The notes below the pieces were generated by a model. It worked only from the letters and a program-made list of their open reading frames with translations, was not told where the DNA came from and did no database searches. Position numbers and translations under genes: made by a program. Positions 9,683 to 19,731 of a stretch of 64,000 bases of DNA are shown here, piece by piece. Each line of letters opens with the position of its first letter. Position 1 is the stretch's first letter. This DNA comes from Apodospora peruviana (Eukaryota > Ascomycota > Sordariomycetes > Sordariales > Lasiosphaeriaceae), in contig JAUEDM010000005.1 of NCBI GenBank assembly GCA_033439685.1, positions 1,612,001 to 1,676,000 of the forward strand. Reading direction: 5' to 3'.

Positions 9683-11383
9683 CTAAACCGTCTTCCTCCG
9701 TCTAATCTCAACAACCGCATCAAGAGGCGGCACAATCGTCTCGCCAATCCACATCGGCTTCGGTCTCTCCACAATCGGCTTAATCTCATAGTTCTCCAAC
9801 AGATACGCCATAATCATTTTTAGTTCATGCGCCACAAAGAACCGGCCCGGACACGCATGTCTCCCGTGACTGAAGGGCAGAAACGTATCGCTCGTCGTCA
9901 CCATGCCCTGCCGTTTACTCTGCATCGCCTCCTCCAGGTTCTTCTTCTCATCTCCTCCTTGCTGAACATCATACGCCTCCCTTGCACGCGAAAATCTGAA
10001 TGCATCATACTTGTCAGGGTTCTCGTAGATATCTGGGTCGTGGTGCGTGCCGGCCAGGTTGATCATCAGGAGCGAGCCGTAGGGCGCGTGCCAGCCCTCC
10101 TCGGGGTTGGTGATTCCTTCCTTGGCGATGACCTTGCGGTGGGTAAGCGCCGTGGCGAAGTGGCTGAGGCGCATGCTCTCCTTGATGGCGCTGTCGATGC
10201 GGTGGAGCTTAGACAGGGAGGTCTTGGTCCAGTGCTTCTTGCCTTCTTCCCGAAAAACGGTGCTGGTTTCGTCTCGGAGAATATCGAGAAGCTTTTGAGC
10301 CGGGTCTGTGGAGAGGAGGTCGAGCATGAGCGTGTGGCCGGTGATGACGGTGGTGTGGATGGCGGCGAACTCGACAGGGAGCAGGCGCTTGGAGATCATC
10401 TCGGCGTTGAGTTCTTCGGTAAGCCCCTCGGCGTAGGCTTGCCGAATGAGCCAGGTGACGAGGTCTTCTTCGGGTTCGTACGAGTCGTACTTGGGATCGC
10501 CGGCTGCCTTGCGCGCCATGTCGTGGAGCCGCTGCTCGATGACGGGCTTGGCGATCTTAAACGAGGTGCGCCAGTGCCACCAGTTGGAGGTGGTCACAAG
10601 GCGGGCAACGATTGGGTGCAAGACACGCGGGAAAATGTTGAGAATAAAGCTGTTACGCACGATGTCGTCGGCGAAGCCGACTTGGCCCTTGAGGAACTCT
10701 TTGTTCCTGCAGGTCGGAGCGCTGATAAGGATCCGGTTGGTCACGCGCGGCACGATGCCCAGCCATGCCTCCCACAAATTGATCGACTTCCAGTTCTCCG
10801 TGTCGGTGCCAAAGACGTCGTCGATGGCGAGCTGTATTTCCTCCTGCACACCGGGGATGACGCCGACGATGTTGCGCGCCAGATGCTTGTGCACGGTGCG
10901 GATGGGGAACCCGTCATCCAAAAAGAAGAACTGGTAGTCATTGTAGAGGACAGTGCGGTGTGCTTCCTTGGCGGAGAGAGTACGATCGGGCAGCTCGAGA
11001 AGCCAGGCTGTCTGTGATCGGGCCACGACGATTTCTGGTATACGGCTCGGGGCGTGGGGAACTACGTAGGAATGGCCGTGCTTCGAGTACTGTTTGGCGG
11101 TTCGAGATGTCAGTCAGCAGCGCTCGACTTGTGGTAAATAAACTAGACGAACCTTCTGGTAACCATCGTCATTCCACTTGTTGAACTGCGTCATGTATCC
11201 AAACCAGTTCTTGACTGTTCCGACGACGCCGCTGCCGTTGCCGACTCTGGGCAACGACTTTGAATAGCGGGGTTTCCAAGTGAAGTCGACGATAAACGAT
11301 CCGACGGTGAGGAGGAAGATGGCGGCGGCGACTCGACCTAGGGTCAGCGACTCGAGCGCTTGAGCGCTGATACTCGTAGCCAT
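9683..11383 (-). CDS. Cytochrome P450 monooxygenase
   Basis: A membrane-anchored haem-thiolate monooxygenase of the endoplasmic reticulum, similar in its haem loop to fungal secondary-metabolite P450s of the ent-kaurene-oxidase-like group. Exon 1 is 11383-11153, the intron 11152-11090, and exon 2 11089-9683, giving 545 residues. The N-terminal hydrophobic anchor lies at about residues 17-34. The K-helix ExxR motif is ESMR (Glu381-Arg384), and the haem-binding loop is FSHGRHACPGRFF with ligand Cys490. Length is normal for the class. It is divergently transcribed from the SNM1-type gene, 917 bases apart. No terpene cyclase, PKS or NRPS gene is near, so there is no evidence of a biosynthetic cluster. 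The substrate is unknown. Confidence 0.93.
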
Positions 11384-12300
11384 GGCAGCCAGCTACCAAT
11401 TTCGAGAAAGGATTGAATAACAATCGCTGGGAGGAGGAGGAGGGGATGGTTGTGTTCTCCTCTTAAAGCCAGCGAAGACGTTCGTCGACTAGAACTAGAA
11501 CTACATGGTAAGAATTAGCGTCTGACGTGTGCCGTCAGTCCAATGAAGATGAGGTTGGCAATCGGGCGTGTGACGGAAACGGAAATGGGATGAAACAAAG
11601 GAGTTTGCGTATGCAGGGGCAGGCAGACTGTCAGTTACACACGACGACGGGAGTTGGGTGGAAATACGGAATAGGCGCGAGCGTTGTTCAGTGTTCCGGG
11701 GTGTTGCAGCTGTCACCCCGCCCCCAACTTCCAACGTTGGGGCCGGGCCGTGCTGAAGCTAGGGGCTGTCATAAGGCTGGACTCAGGGGTCTAAGGTACC
11801 TGGGTACGAAAACTGTACGAATCTGTACGGGTGCAGCAGACGTCTGAAACCTCTCGAATCAGATATTCAAGATGGGATGGGTATTGTATCGAGGCGTGTG
11901 TTACCACAGATCTCAGACCCGACTGACTGAGACTTGATCAGATCTGCACCCGATCCGGGTCACGAGATGATACCTACAGGTACCTTAAGTAGGTATCTGT
12001 ACCAGTACGCTTAGCTAAGCGTGCTGAGGTGCCTTAGGTTGAGTGCGGCACGCGGCACGCCAGTGACGGTTTCACGATTGATCGGCAACTCCAACCAGTT
12101 CGTGCCTTCCCGCTACCTGTACTGACGACATGTTTCTTCGAGGTCGGTGTCTGGACGGGTCTTGACATTGCACATACATCCCAAATTTTTTATTTTTTTT
12201 TGATTTGACCGACCATTCACCTGTGCCGTCTGCTGCCGTTTTGGACAGGCAGCAACGCGAAAGCGACCAACCCTATCTCAGACTCAACCCTGAACCCGAG
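11384..12300. other. Divergent promoter region between P450 and SNM1-type gene
   Basis: This 0.9 kb interval serves two divergent genes. The part from about 11790 to 12060 is rich in short palindromes built on GGTACC, CTTAGG and TACCTA, including one perfect 16-base palindrome. A T-rich tract at 12185-12203 precedes the plus-strand gene. No coding sequence is supported. Confidence 0.5.
12007..12022. repeat. Perfect 16-bp palindrome ACGCTTAGCTAAGCGT
   Basis: The sequence equals its own reverse complement. It lies in the divergent promoter about 280 bases before the SNM1-type start codon, next to other small palindromes (GGTACC, CTTAAG). Function unknown; it could be a dimeric factor site or simply a composition effect. 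Confidence 0.5.
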
Positions 12301-14656
12301 ATGTCGACATTCAACGGACTGGTCGCTGAATTCCCGGATATCAGAGGCGAGTCTGTCTTGCGATATATACATAAACTGGTGGAATGATCAATTTATTGCT
12401 AACAGCTCATCAGTCGACTTTTTCCGCAATCACCCCGAACTGCGCCCTCCATTGGCGTGCTTTCTGAGCCATGTCCACAGCGACCACCTTGCCGGCCTGG
12501 AAAGCCTGCGATCACCATTGTACGAGACACGAGTAGCCCCCTAGCTGTTCTGTTGTATCTGCCTAACAGTACTTGACAGTGTCTATTGCTCTGCGGCCAC
12601 GAGAGAAATACTTCTCCGTCTCGAGAGATTCCCATGCCGCATCAACTATGCTAAAGGCATTATGGAGGCACGCATACAACGATACAAGCATCTCAAAACC
12701 CTGTTGGTACGTGACGCAAACCTTTTCATTGAAGGGTCAAGTGTCCTCCCTAACAACGCTTAAGAAACCTTTACCTCTCGAGACACCCACCGTGCTCGAA
12801 CTCGAGCCCGGAAACCATGTCCGTGTCACGCTTTTCGATGCCAATCATTGCCCGGGCGCAGTCATGTTTTGTAGGCATCATCCAGCACCTCTACGCCTCG
12901 ACATATTTGAGATGAACTGACGCCTTTCTGTCCATAGTGTTTGAAGGCCAGGGTAAAGCCGCTATCTACACGGGCGATATACGGAGCGAGCCATGGTTTG
13001 TAAATACAATTGCCAGATCGCCTGCTCTTGTTGAATACACGTATGGTCTGAAAACACTCGACACTATTTATCTCGACACATCTTTCACCGACGATATTGG
13101 CTTTCAGACCAAGGCTGAAGGGATCAGTGAGCTGCTCCAGAAAGTATCTAAATACCCCAATGACACAATATTTCATTTCCAGGCTTGGACCTATGGGTAA
13201 GTATTGTCGGATCAAGACTTCAAATTATGGTGGCTAACCGTTCTCTAGTTATGAGCATGTGTGGATTGCGCTTTCTAAAGCTCTGGACACCAAGGTAGGC
13301 TGCATCGTCCAGTACCAGTACAGCACCAGTTGCTAACCCCAACAGATCCACGTCGACCAGTACAAAATGCTGATATACGATTCGCTCGTGGCCAAAGATC
13401 CCGGCAATAAGTTTGGCGCTCGATTCCACCTGTCTCCCGAGGCTGCCGGATTGATGGGGTTTATGTGTGGCAATACGTATCACTCTGGTTGTCTTACCCT
13501 TGATGAGTCAGTCCGTCTTCACAGCTGCGAGAAAGGAAACTACTGTCAGACTGTACAAAAGTCTCCGGTTGTTTGGATACAGCCGGTTATTACGCGCCTC
13601 CCAGACGGTCAAAGCATTGCTGAGCTTGGTGTTGGCGGGGGAGGTGACGACTTGGAGGGGGATGCTGAACTATACTATCTTTTGCCGACTGAGATTGACT
13701 CTCTTCTCGAAATGTGAGTGTATTTACTATCCTTTCCAAAGTCTCATAGGAGGAAACGCTAACATGTGTAGTATCTGTGATACTGATACAGTCTCTGGAG
13801 AATTGAAAGAAGGGATTAGGGCTTCACTTCTTGATTCAGTTGCAAATGGACGCAAGATCTCACTTGACCTGGAGAGATCCACATTCGGAGATGACGACGA
13901 GACGACTCTTGGAAATGCCGTGCAGGTGATAGCAAAGAAGTTCCAACTTGAACCTGGTAAACCAAGCTCGAAGACTTCCGGAGATAAGGAAATCCTCCCA
14001 AACATCATCACATTCCCCTATTCTCGCCATTCGTCATACCCGGAACTTTGCGGATTGCTTGAGGCGTTTAAACCCAAGGATGTATGGCCTTGTACCGTCA
14101 ACAAATCCGAGTGGCTGAGTCAAGGTTGTACAAGTCGTTCTGTCAGCTGCGGAGAGTGCTAACAGTTGCAGGCATCACGGTCGAGGGTCTGTTCGGACAA
14201 CACTGCTCTGGGGAGACATTCCGACACGATGAGCTTATGAAGGAATACAGCAGCAGACAAGGACCACCAAAGGTCAACGATGATAGTCAGGCGACAGACA
14301 ACTCGGCTGATACGTCTGTCTGGAACCCTCTAATTCTGAGCTCGCCGGTTTTAGGGGAGCAGAGAGTCGATCCGACCCAACCCAGCCAACAAGTTCTATC
14401 ACCGTCCTCTTTAGGGCTGAATGAGCCTCAAGATGATGAAATGGAAATCGAAGACGATGATGCAGGATATGACCCATACATTGAGTATGTGCAGAATTCA
14501 CAGGACTCGGAGCTGTCACAAAACGCCCTAGAAGTCCGTGCAAGTGCATTTCGGGCCATGCTTGATAATGCAAAATACAACGCAGGGAGACCGATTGGCC
14601 TACTAAGCACATGGGATCATCACACAGAGTTGGAGCCAGAACTTGGCGAGAGTTAA
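12301..14656 (+). CDS. SNM1/PSO2/Artemis-family DNA-repair nuclease (metallo-beta-lactamase / beta-CASP)
   Basis: Probable nuclear nuclease for repair of DNA cross-links or hairpin and blocked ends. Exons: 12301-12346, 12414-12519, 12580-12706, 12765-12870, 12938-13196, 13249-13294, 13346-13713, 13772-14124, 14172-14656; 631 residues. The metal-binding motif 2 is SHVHSDHLAGL (His35, His37, Asp39, His40), motif 3 lies in DANHCPGAVMFL and motif 4 in YTGDIRSEPW. The beta-CASP/DRMBL part includes FPYSRHSSYPELCGLLEAF and DVWPCTV. The C-terminal ~150 residues are acidic and probably disordered. Intron 1 must be of the GC-AG class (AGAG|GCGAGT) to join FPDI with RVDFF; no GT donor gives a sensible frame. 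Intron 3 ends in AAG. Family assignment is firm; orthology to Pso2 versus Artemis is not settled. Confidence 0.93.
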
Positions 14657-15458
14657 CTGCGATGTGCTCAGATCGGAGATGCTAGCTATGTTTCACTGGG
14701 CCGACGCGAGACTCCATGGACGAGAAATGGTTAATAAAGGAGCAACGCCAAGGCGGAAGATTTACTTGTAACGACGAGTCGTCGATTCAACACCTCAACC
14801 CCGGGTTTGACCCCGCGTTTCTGGTTGCATTACCCTGTGAAAGATTTAAAAGAGAATGGGTGATCTCTCTAATGGACTTCCGGATCAAGTTACCATTGAT
14901 ACGACTCTTCAGACCGGGGGCATTTGGGCGGTCATGCTTCCTCCACGAATCGACGTTCACCCCAAACTCTTGGTATGATCACAACACCTCAACCTCCTCC
15001 GCCCGTGACAACGCAAAATAATAATCCCGGCAATTGCGAACTAGATCTCGAGAACCATAGTTGTATAATGGAGCGAGATTTAGCCATGGGAAGACATATG
15101 TCCATCTCTAAGGAATCAATTCGGCTTCCGGCTTCCCCGAGCCTAAATTCAACATCCCCAACTTTTCTTGTTTGACCCAAGCGAACTTGGTGTGGGGAAG
15201 TTTATTAAAACAATAACGGGAAGCAGCCGCACCTTACTTTGAAGGTGGTATGGGTTTGTCGTCGATGGGGAAGTGCATAAGATTGGTAGGTATAAAGATG
15301 CATTGCCCTCGTGGCGACCAGGTCAGACCGGGTTGCACCTGCAGCCACACTTCTTTGTCTCTCAACGCCTTTCCCGGTATTTGGGTCTTTTGCACTCTGG
15401 GTTGGATATGCAGGTATAGGCACCTACCTTCCCTGACCCCGGTGTGAGAAAAGTTACG
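14657..15458. other. Intergenic region between SNM1-type and second GH43 gene
   Basis: No coding or RNA feature is recognised. Short open frames on both strands lack motifs. The last ~150 bases are the likely promoter and leader of the GH43 gene. Confidence 0.5.
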
Positions 15459-16785
15459 ATGCTGTCGACCACTCTCCTCTTCAGTGTCGTCGCCCTCTTG
15501 TCATCATGCCTAGCTCTCGTCCTCGACAATAGGTCACCATCATCACCCGGAACCGCTGCTGCGACCTCCTTGGACTTTTCAGAGTATGTGACGACCACCA
15601 AGCTTGCCGACGCCAACCTTGCTGGGTACCTGGGGGTCTTCTTCCTCGGAGCCGACCCCTACGTGTATTTCTATTTGAGCAATGGTAACGACGCCGTCTC
15701 GTTCAAGGCGCTGAACAAGGGGTCGCCGATTGCGCGGCCGACCAAGGGCACAGGAGGGGTGAGGGACCCGACAATTATTCCAGGGGGTGGGGCGGAGGCG
15801 GGCAAGAAGTGGTATATAATAGGGACGGACTTGAATATCGGCAAGGTCAGTCTTCTCATGGGATACCGTTGTGTTTTGGAGTCTTGAGGGAGAGAGATAT
15901 TGATTAACCATGTGAGACTTAGACTTCATGGGATGCGTCACAACGGACTGGATCAAAGGGCATCTTTGTCTGGGAGAGCACTGACTTGATTAACTGGGTG
16001 AATGAGAGGCTGGTTACCGTTGAGGAAAGCACTGGTGGTATGGTTTGGGCGCCGGAAGCAGTCTGGGATCCAGCCAAAGGTATGATAATTTGAAACTCTC
16101 ATGACAGAATTAACCTTGAAAGATATTGAACTAACACCTCAAAGAACAATACCTCGTCCACTGGGCGTCAAAATTCGTAAGTTGCGCCCCTCTTCCCACA
16201 AAAGAATTCTAATCGTTGAAATCCTCAACTCCCCCTTTCCTCTGGATATCACCTTCCTCACATGATCAATAGTATTCCACCTCCGACACTAAACACACAG
16301 GCTCCCCGTCCAACATCCGCATCCGCTACGCCTATACTTCGGACTTCAAAGCCTTTTCCGCCCCCCAGACCTACATCGACAAGGCGCCGACCAACATAAT
16401 CGACCTGGACATTCTCGCGCTTGACGACAATAGCACCTTTGTGCGCTTCATGAAGGACGAAACCAAAAAGACTGTTTTTGTCGAGGTCTCGACCACCGGC
16501 CTTTTCGGCACCTGGACCCGTCCCGGCGGCGCCAGTGCGACCATCCAGAGCGGCGTCGAGGGTCCCGCTGCTTATCTCGACAACAAGACGCCCGGGAAGG
16601 TGCACCTGCTGCTCGACTTTTACGGGGCCGATGGGTACCGGCCGTACGAGAGCACGAATCCGGCGAGTAATAGTGCGTGGACGGCGAGCTCGCGGAAGGG
16701 GTTCCCTGCCAACTTGAGGCACGGGAGCGTGATGCCTGTGAATCAGACGCTGTATGATGCGCTGAGGGCGAAGTGGGGGAGTTAA
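15459..16785 (+). CDS. Secreted GH43-fold arabinosidase/xylosidase-like enzyme, 4 exons
   Basis: A short single-domain five-bladed-propeller hydrolase, probably acting on arabinan or arabinoxylan outside the cell. Exons: 15459-15845, 15923-16079, 16145-16176, 16273-16785; 362 residues. The ATG at 15459 is used because it directly begins a signal peptide (MLSTTLLFSVVALLSSCLA). The domain has LGVFFLGADPYVYFYLSNG, the acidic residue Asp103 in GGVRDPTIIPG and Glu174 in MVWAPEAVWDP, a layout seen in GH43 relatives. It lacks the beta-sandwich of the other GH43 protein in the window. Intron 2 ends in AAG. It differs in sequence from the first GH43 enzyme, so they are not a recent duplication. Family placement is likely; subfamily and catalytic activity are inferred. 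Confidence 0.88.
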
Positions 16786-18392
16786 ATTGCCTACCTGCCT
16801 ACGTGCGTAAGGTGGTAGATGGGTCATGAGATGAGGAGAGGGATGACAGACAGCCGTAGAGGGTGGGGCTGTTTTGAAAAAGGGGGAACGCCTTGGAAGG
16901 GCGGCGTGAAGGAGAGAGATAAAGAGCAAATTGTGGGAGCGAGGTTGAATGGGTACACAAAAAGAGGTGGAAGAAAGATAGGATACGACTGTCTTTGGCA
17001 GGATGAAGACTTTTGAAACGGAGTCGGTTGGTTGGTAATCTACACCGATGGTAGCTCGGGGATTGGGGGTCGGATCCGTCTCAGGGGTTGGATCGACTTG
17101 GCGGATGGTCATAACCAAACACAAACAAACAACCAGACCAAAAAGACAGGTGATTTGGAGGAAAAGTTGATGAAAATCGGCATAAACATCACCATCACCG
17201 AACAGGATCACGTACGTAAAATGTGTGGCATTTGCTGGTCTCATCGGTGAAAGGGTTAACTGGAAAGGGAATGAGGAGGACAAGAAAACGAAGAAAGCAG
17301 GGGTCCTCTTGAAGGAGAGGTTGCAGATTTTCTTGTGTTCTTCTGCTTTGTTTTGTTCGAGTAAGGGGCGTGTGTAACCGAAACCCCCCTCATCAACAAC
17401 GCAAACCCACGATCGACTCAAACTTTCATCTGCAGGTACGTACGTACCTATCAATCGTAGGTAAGGTGCGAATGGCAGGGCTTGACGGATGAAGTCCGAA
17501 CGAATCCAATCCACGAAGCCACGGGAGGCGCAAAAGCGGCGGAAAGAAACATCAGAATACCCATCTTACGCAACGGGGAACCAACATCATGTTCAAAACC
17601 ACGTACAAGGCAACCAGGTCAGATCGCTGCCAGAGAAAAGACAACATAATACTATTCACGTCACGATGTAGATAGTGAGCAGGTTTGTTGCATTTAACAA
17701 TATGTTATATTAAAATTTTCGTCCTATTTTATAATAGCCAGCCTTAATTCCAATCCAAACCCAGTCTCTGAGAGATATATTTATTTCCATACCCGCCCGC
17801 CCGCCGTTCGGCTTACCCATTCTTTCCTATCCAGTCCATTTAACTTTAACTTTAACTCGCGAAAACCCCGTTTACTTTGCTTGACCTTTAAAAAGAACTT
17901 GACTCGACATAAGGAAAATCAAGAGGTATCAATACTACTAGTAGCTCAACAAAAGAATAAAGAAGTTGAAAAAAAAAGAGAATAAAGAATTAAAGGGGGT
18001 ATCTGGATCGTTCCCAGTCCGCTGTTCTGATTTTCCCTCCAGACACCTCCCTTACAAACATGCAGAGTGGAGGAGAGCGATGATGATAATGGTAGTTCGG
18101 CAAAGTAACAGGAGGAAAAATCGAAAAGAAAAGCAAAATTGGTATAAAGAAAAAAAAGGCCATCAACCCAGCCAAAACCCCCATGTTCAGATAAAAAGAC
18201 AGATAACCACGACACATGTGCGGATCCGTCCAAGACAGAAACAAGAAATGAAATCGCTGGGTATGAGAGAAAGAGTAATAAGCCACCTGAAATACGCCGG
18301 TGAATAATAACCTGCTGTTGCAATCGAAACAGCAAAATGTCCAACAGCTGGATTTCGCCAAAAAAACCGTATCATGGTTGTTATTAACCAAT
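16786..18392. other. Convergent intergenic region (3' ends of GH43 and vosA)
   Basis: Both flanking genes end toward this 1.6 kb stretch. It is A- and purine-rich on the plus strand with many short runs, consistent with untranslated ends; a low-GC patch lies at about 17690-17990. A long minus-strand open frame here is an antisense shadow of the GH43 last exon and is not called. Confidence 0.5.
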
Positions 18393-19731
18393 CTAATGCG
18401 GACTCAAGTTCGAGTGATGGTGATTCATCTGCGTATCGAGGCGTGGTATCTGGTGGAACGGTGACGGGTTGGCTGGCATGCCTGTCGGCGTCGACATCGC
18501 CATGGACGGCATTGGTGGCATGGGAAGCGCCTGCAAGGCGGGTTGCGAGACAGGCACCGGATAACTGGAAGTCATGGGATACATTTGCGTTCCAATGTGG
18601 TGGTGGTCCGGCACTGTCCGTGGGCCAGCCTGTCCGTAGGGGGCCGGATAAGGATCAGTCTCGTAAGTCGTGGGGCTCTCCTCCATCCGCATCCTCTTGG
18701 CAGACCGCTGCGTCTGCTCCTCGTAGCCAGAGTAGTTGTATGACCCCGAGCCGTATTCGCCCCGCATCTGCGGCGAAGAGTCGCCAAAGTAACCACCACC
18801 GCTGCTCTGGGACGCCATCGATCCTCTAGATCGGTCCATGTGTCCTCCTGGGCCGCCTCCTCCCATGTTCGGGTCGTGGATGCTGGCGGTCCGTCTCAGG
18901 TGGTGATTCTGGCCGTTGATGGGACTCAGATCGGGGGTACCGCTTTCAGGTATTGCTCCATACTGGTGATGTTGATGTACTTGGGCGGCGGCGTGTTGAC
19001 TGCGGTAGTGGTCCATTGTATTGGCGACGGTGCTGTTGCGTTTTCGGGTGCTCGCGGTACGCGAGTCTTTGCGGAGACGGAGCCGGACGCCCTGGTCGCT
19101 GAACGACCGTGTTAGAAATGTCGACTCTTCCTGGCCAGGGAAAGCCTTGTGCGCGTATACGGTGAATGGTTGGGAGGTGGTCTTCGTTATCAGCCAGCAC
19201 TCTTTGTCGGCCAGCTTGAGCTCGTACAGGATGAATTCCAAGCGGTAGGTGCCCTCTTTGCGCACCGAAAGATCGCCAAATACAAAGAATCCACCCTGGT
19301 TGTTATCGGTATCTTTAAGGCTGTAAAGAGAAGACACTACCGTTCCCACCAAGTCGTTTTCTCTCGGCTCTGGGTGCTGGTTGTGTGCGAGAGGGGCCTG
19401 TGGTGACTGGTCTTCCGGCGAGCTCGGGTTGTCATCCTTGCCTCCTGCTTTGATGAGTCGGGCTGTGAGAATGAGGTAAGGGCTCTGGAGGTAGTTCTTG
19501 ACGCCATCCCTTCTGTTGCTGTGAAGTTGGACGATCGGAGGAGGGTCAAGAGGTTTGCGATCTGCTTGGCCAGGTCAGTTAGGAGGTTTGATATTGGACC
19601 AGGGAGTGGCCATTTCCTTTAACAGACATACCCTTTTCTTTACCAATAGCCACACGGCCGCGCTTTGGTTGTTGCCGCACCTGCAACGTGAAATCGTGAC
19701 TAGGAGTAACCGGGTAAGATGTGGAAGCCAT
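18393..19731 (-). CDS. vosA: Velvet-family developmental regulator, VosA type
   Basis: A nuclear DNA-binding velvet protein. In Aspergillus VosA governs spore viability, trehalose build-up and repression of conidiation genes, partly as a dimer with VelB. Exon 1 is 19731-19632, the intron 19631-19562, exon 2 19561-18393; 422 residues. The velvet domain spans about residues 15-195: it opens with LQVRQQPKRGRVAIGKEKD and RKPLDPPPIVQL, then YLQSPYLILTARL, LVGTVVSSLYSLKDTDNNQ, GGFFVFGDLSVR, YRLEFILYEL, and ends FPGQEESTFLTRSFSDQGVR. This is the VosA pattern, not VelB or VeA. The rest is His/Gly/Pro/Met-rich and disordered, with basic patches (STRKRN, AKRMRM) that could be nuclear signals. Upstream lies the 23 kb gene-poor region, which could hold extended regulatory DNA. 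Confidence 0.92.

Noticed and set aside
9827..11017. 396-codon plus-strand open frame
   Set aside because: It is the exact antisense of the P450 exon 2, which carries ExxR and the haem loop. The opposite frame has no family features.
9683..16785. Secondary-metabolite gene cluster around the P450
   Set aside because: The neighbours are a DNA-repair nuclease and cell-wall hydrolases. No synthase, transporter or pathway regulator is present.
16258..17514. 418-codon minus-strand open frame
   Set aside because: It lies antisense to the last exon and 3' region of the second GH43 gene, whose sense reading is clearly a conserved enzyme. The antisense product has no motif and is open only because of codon composition.
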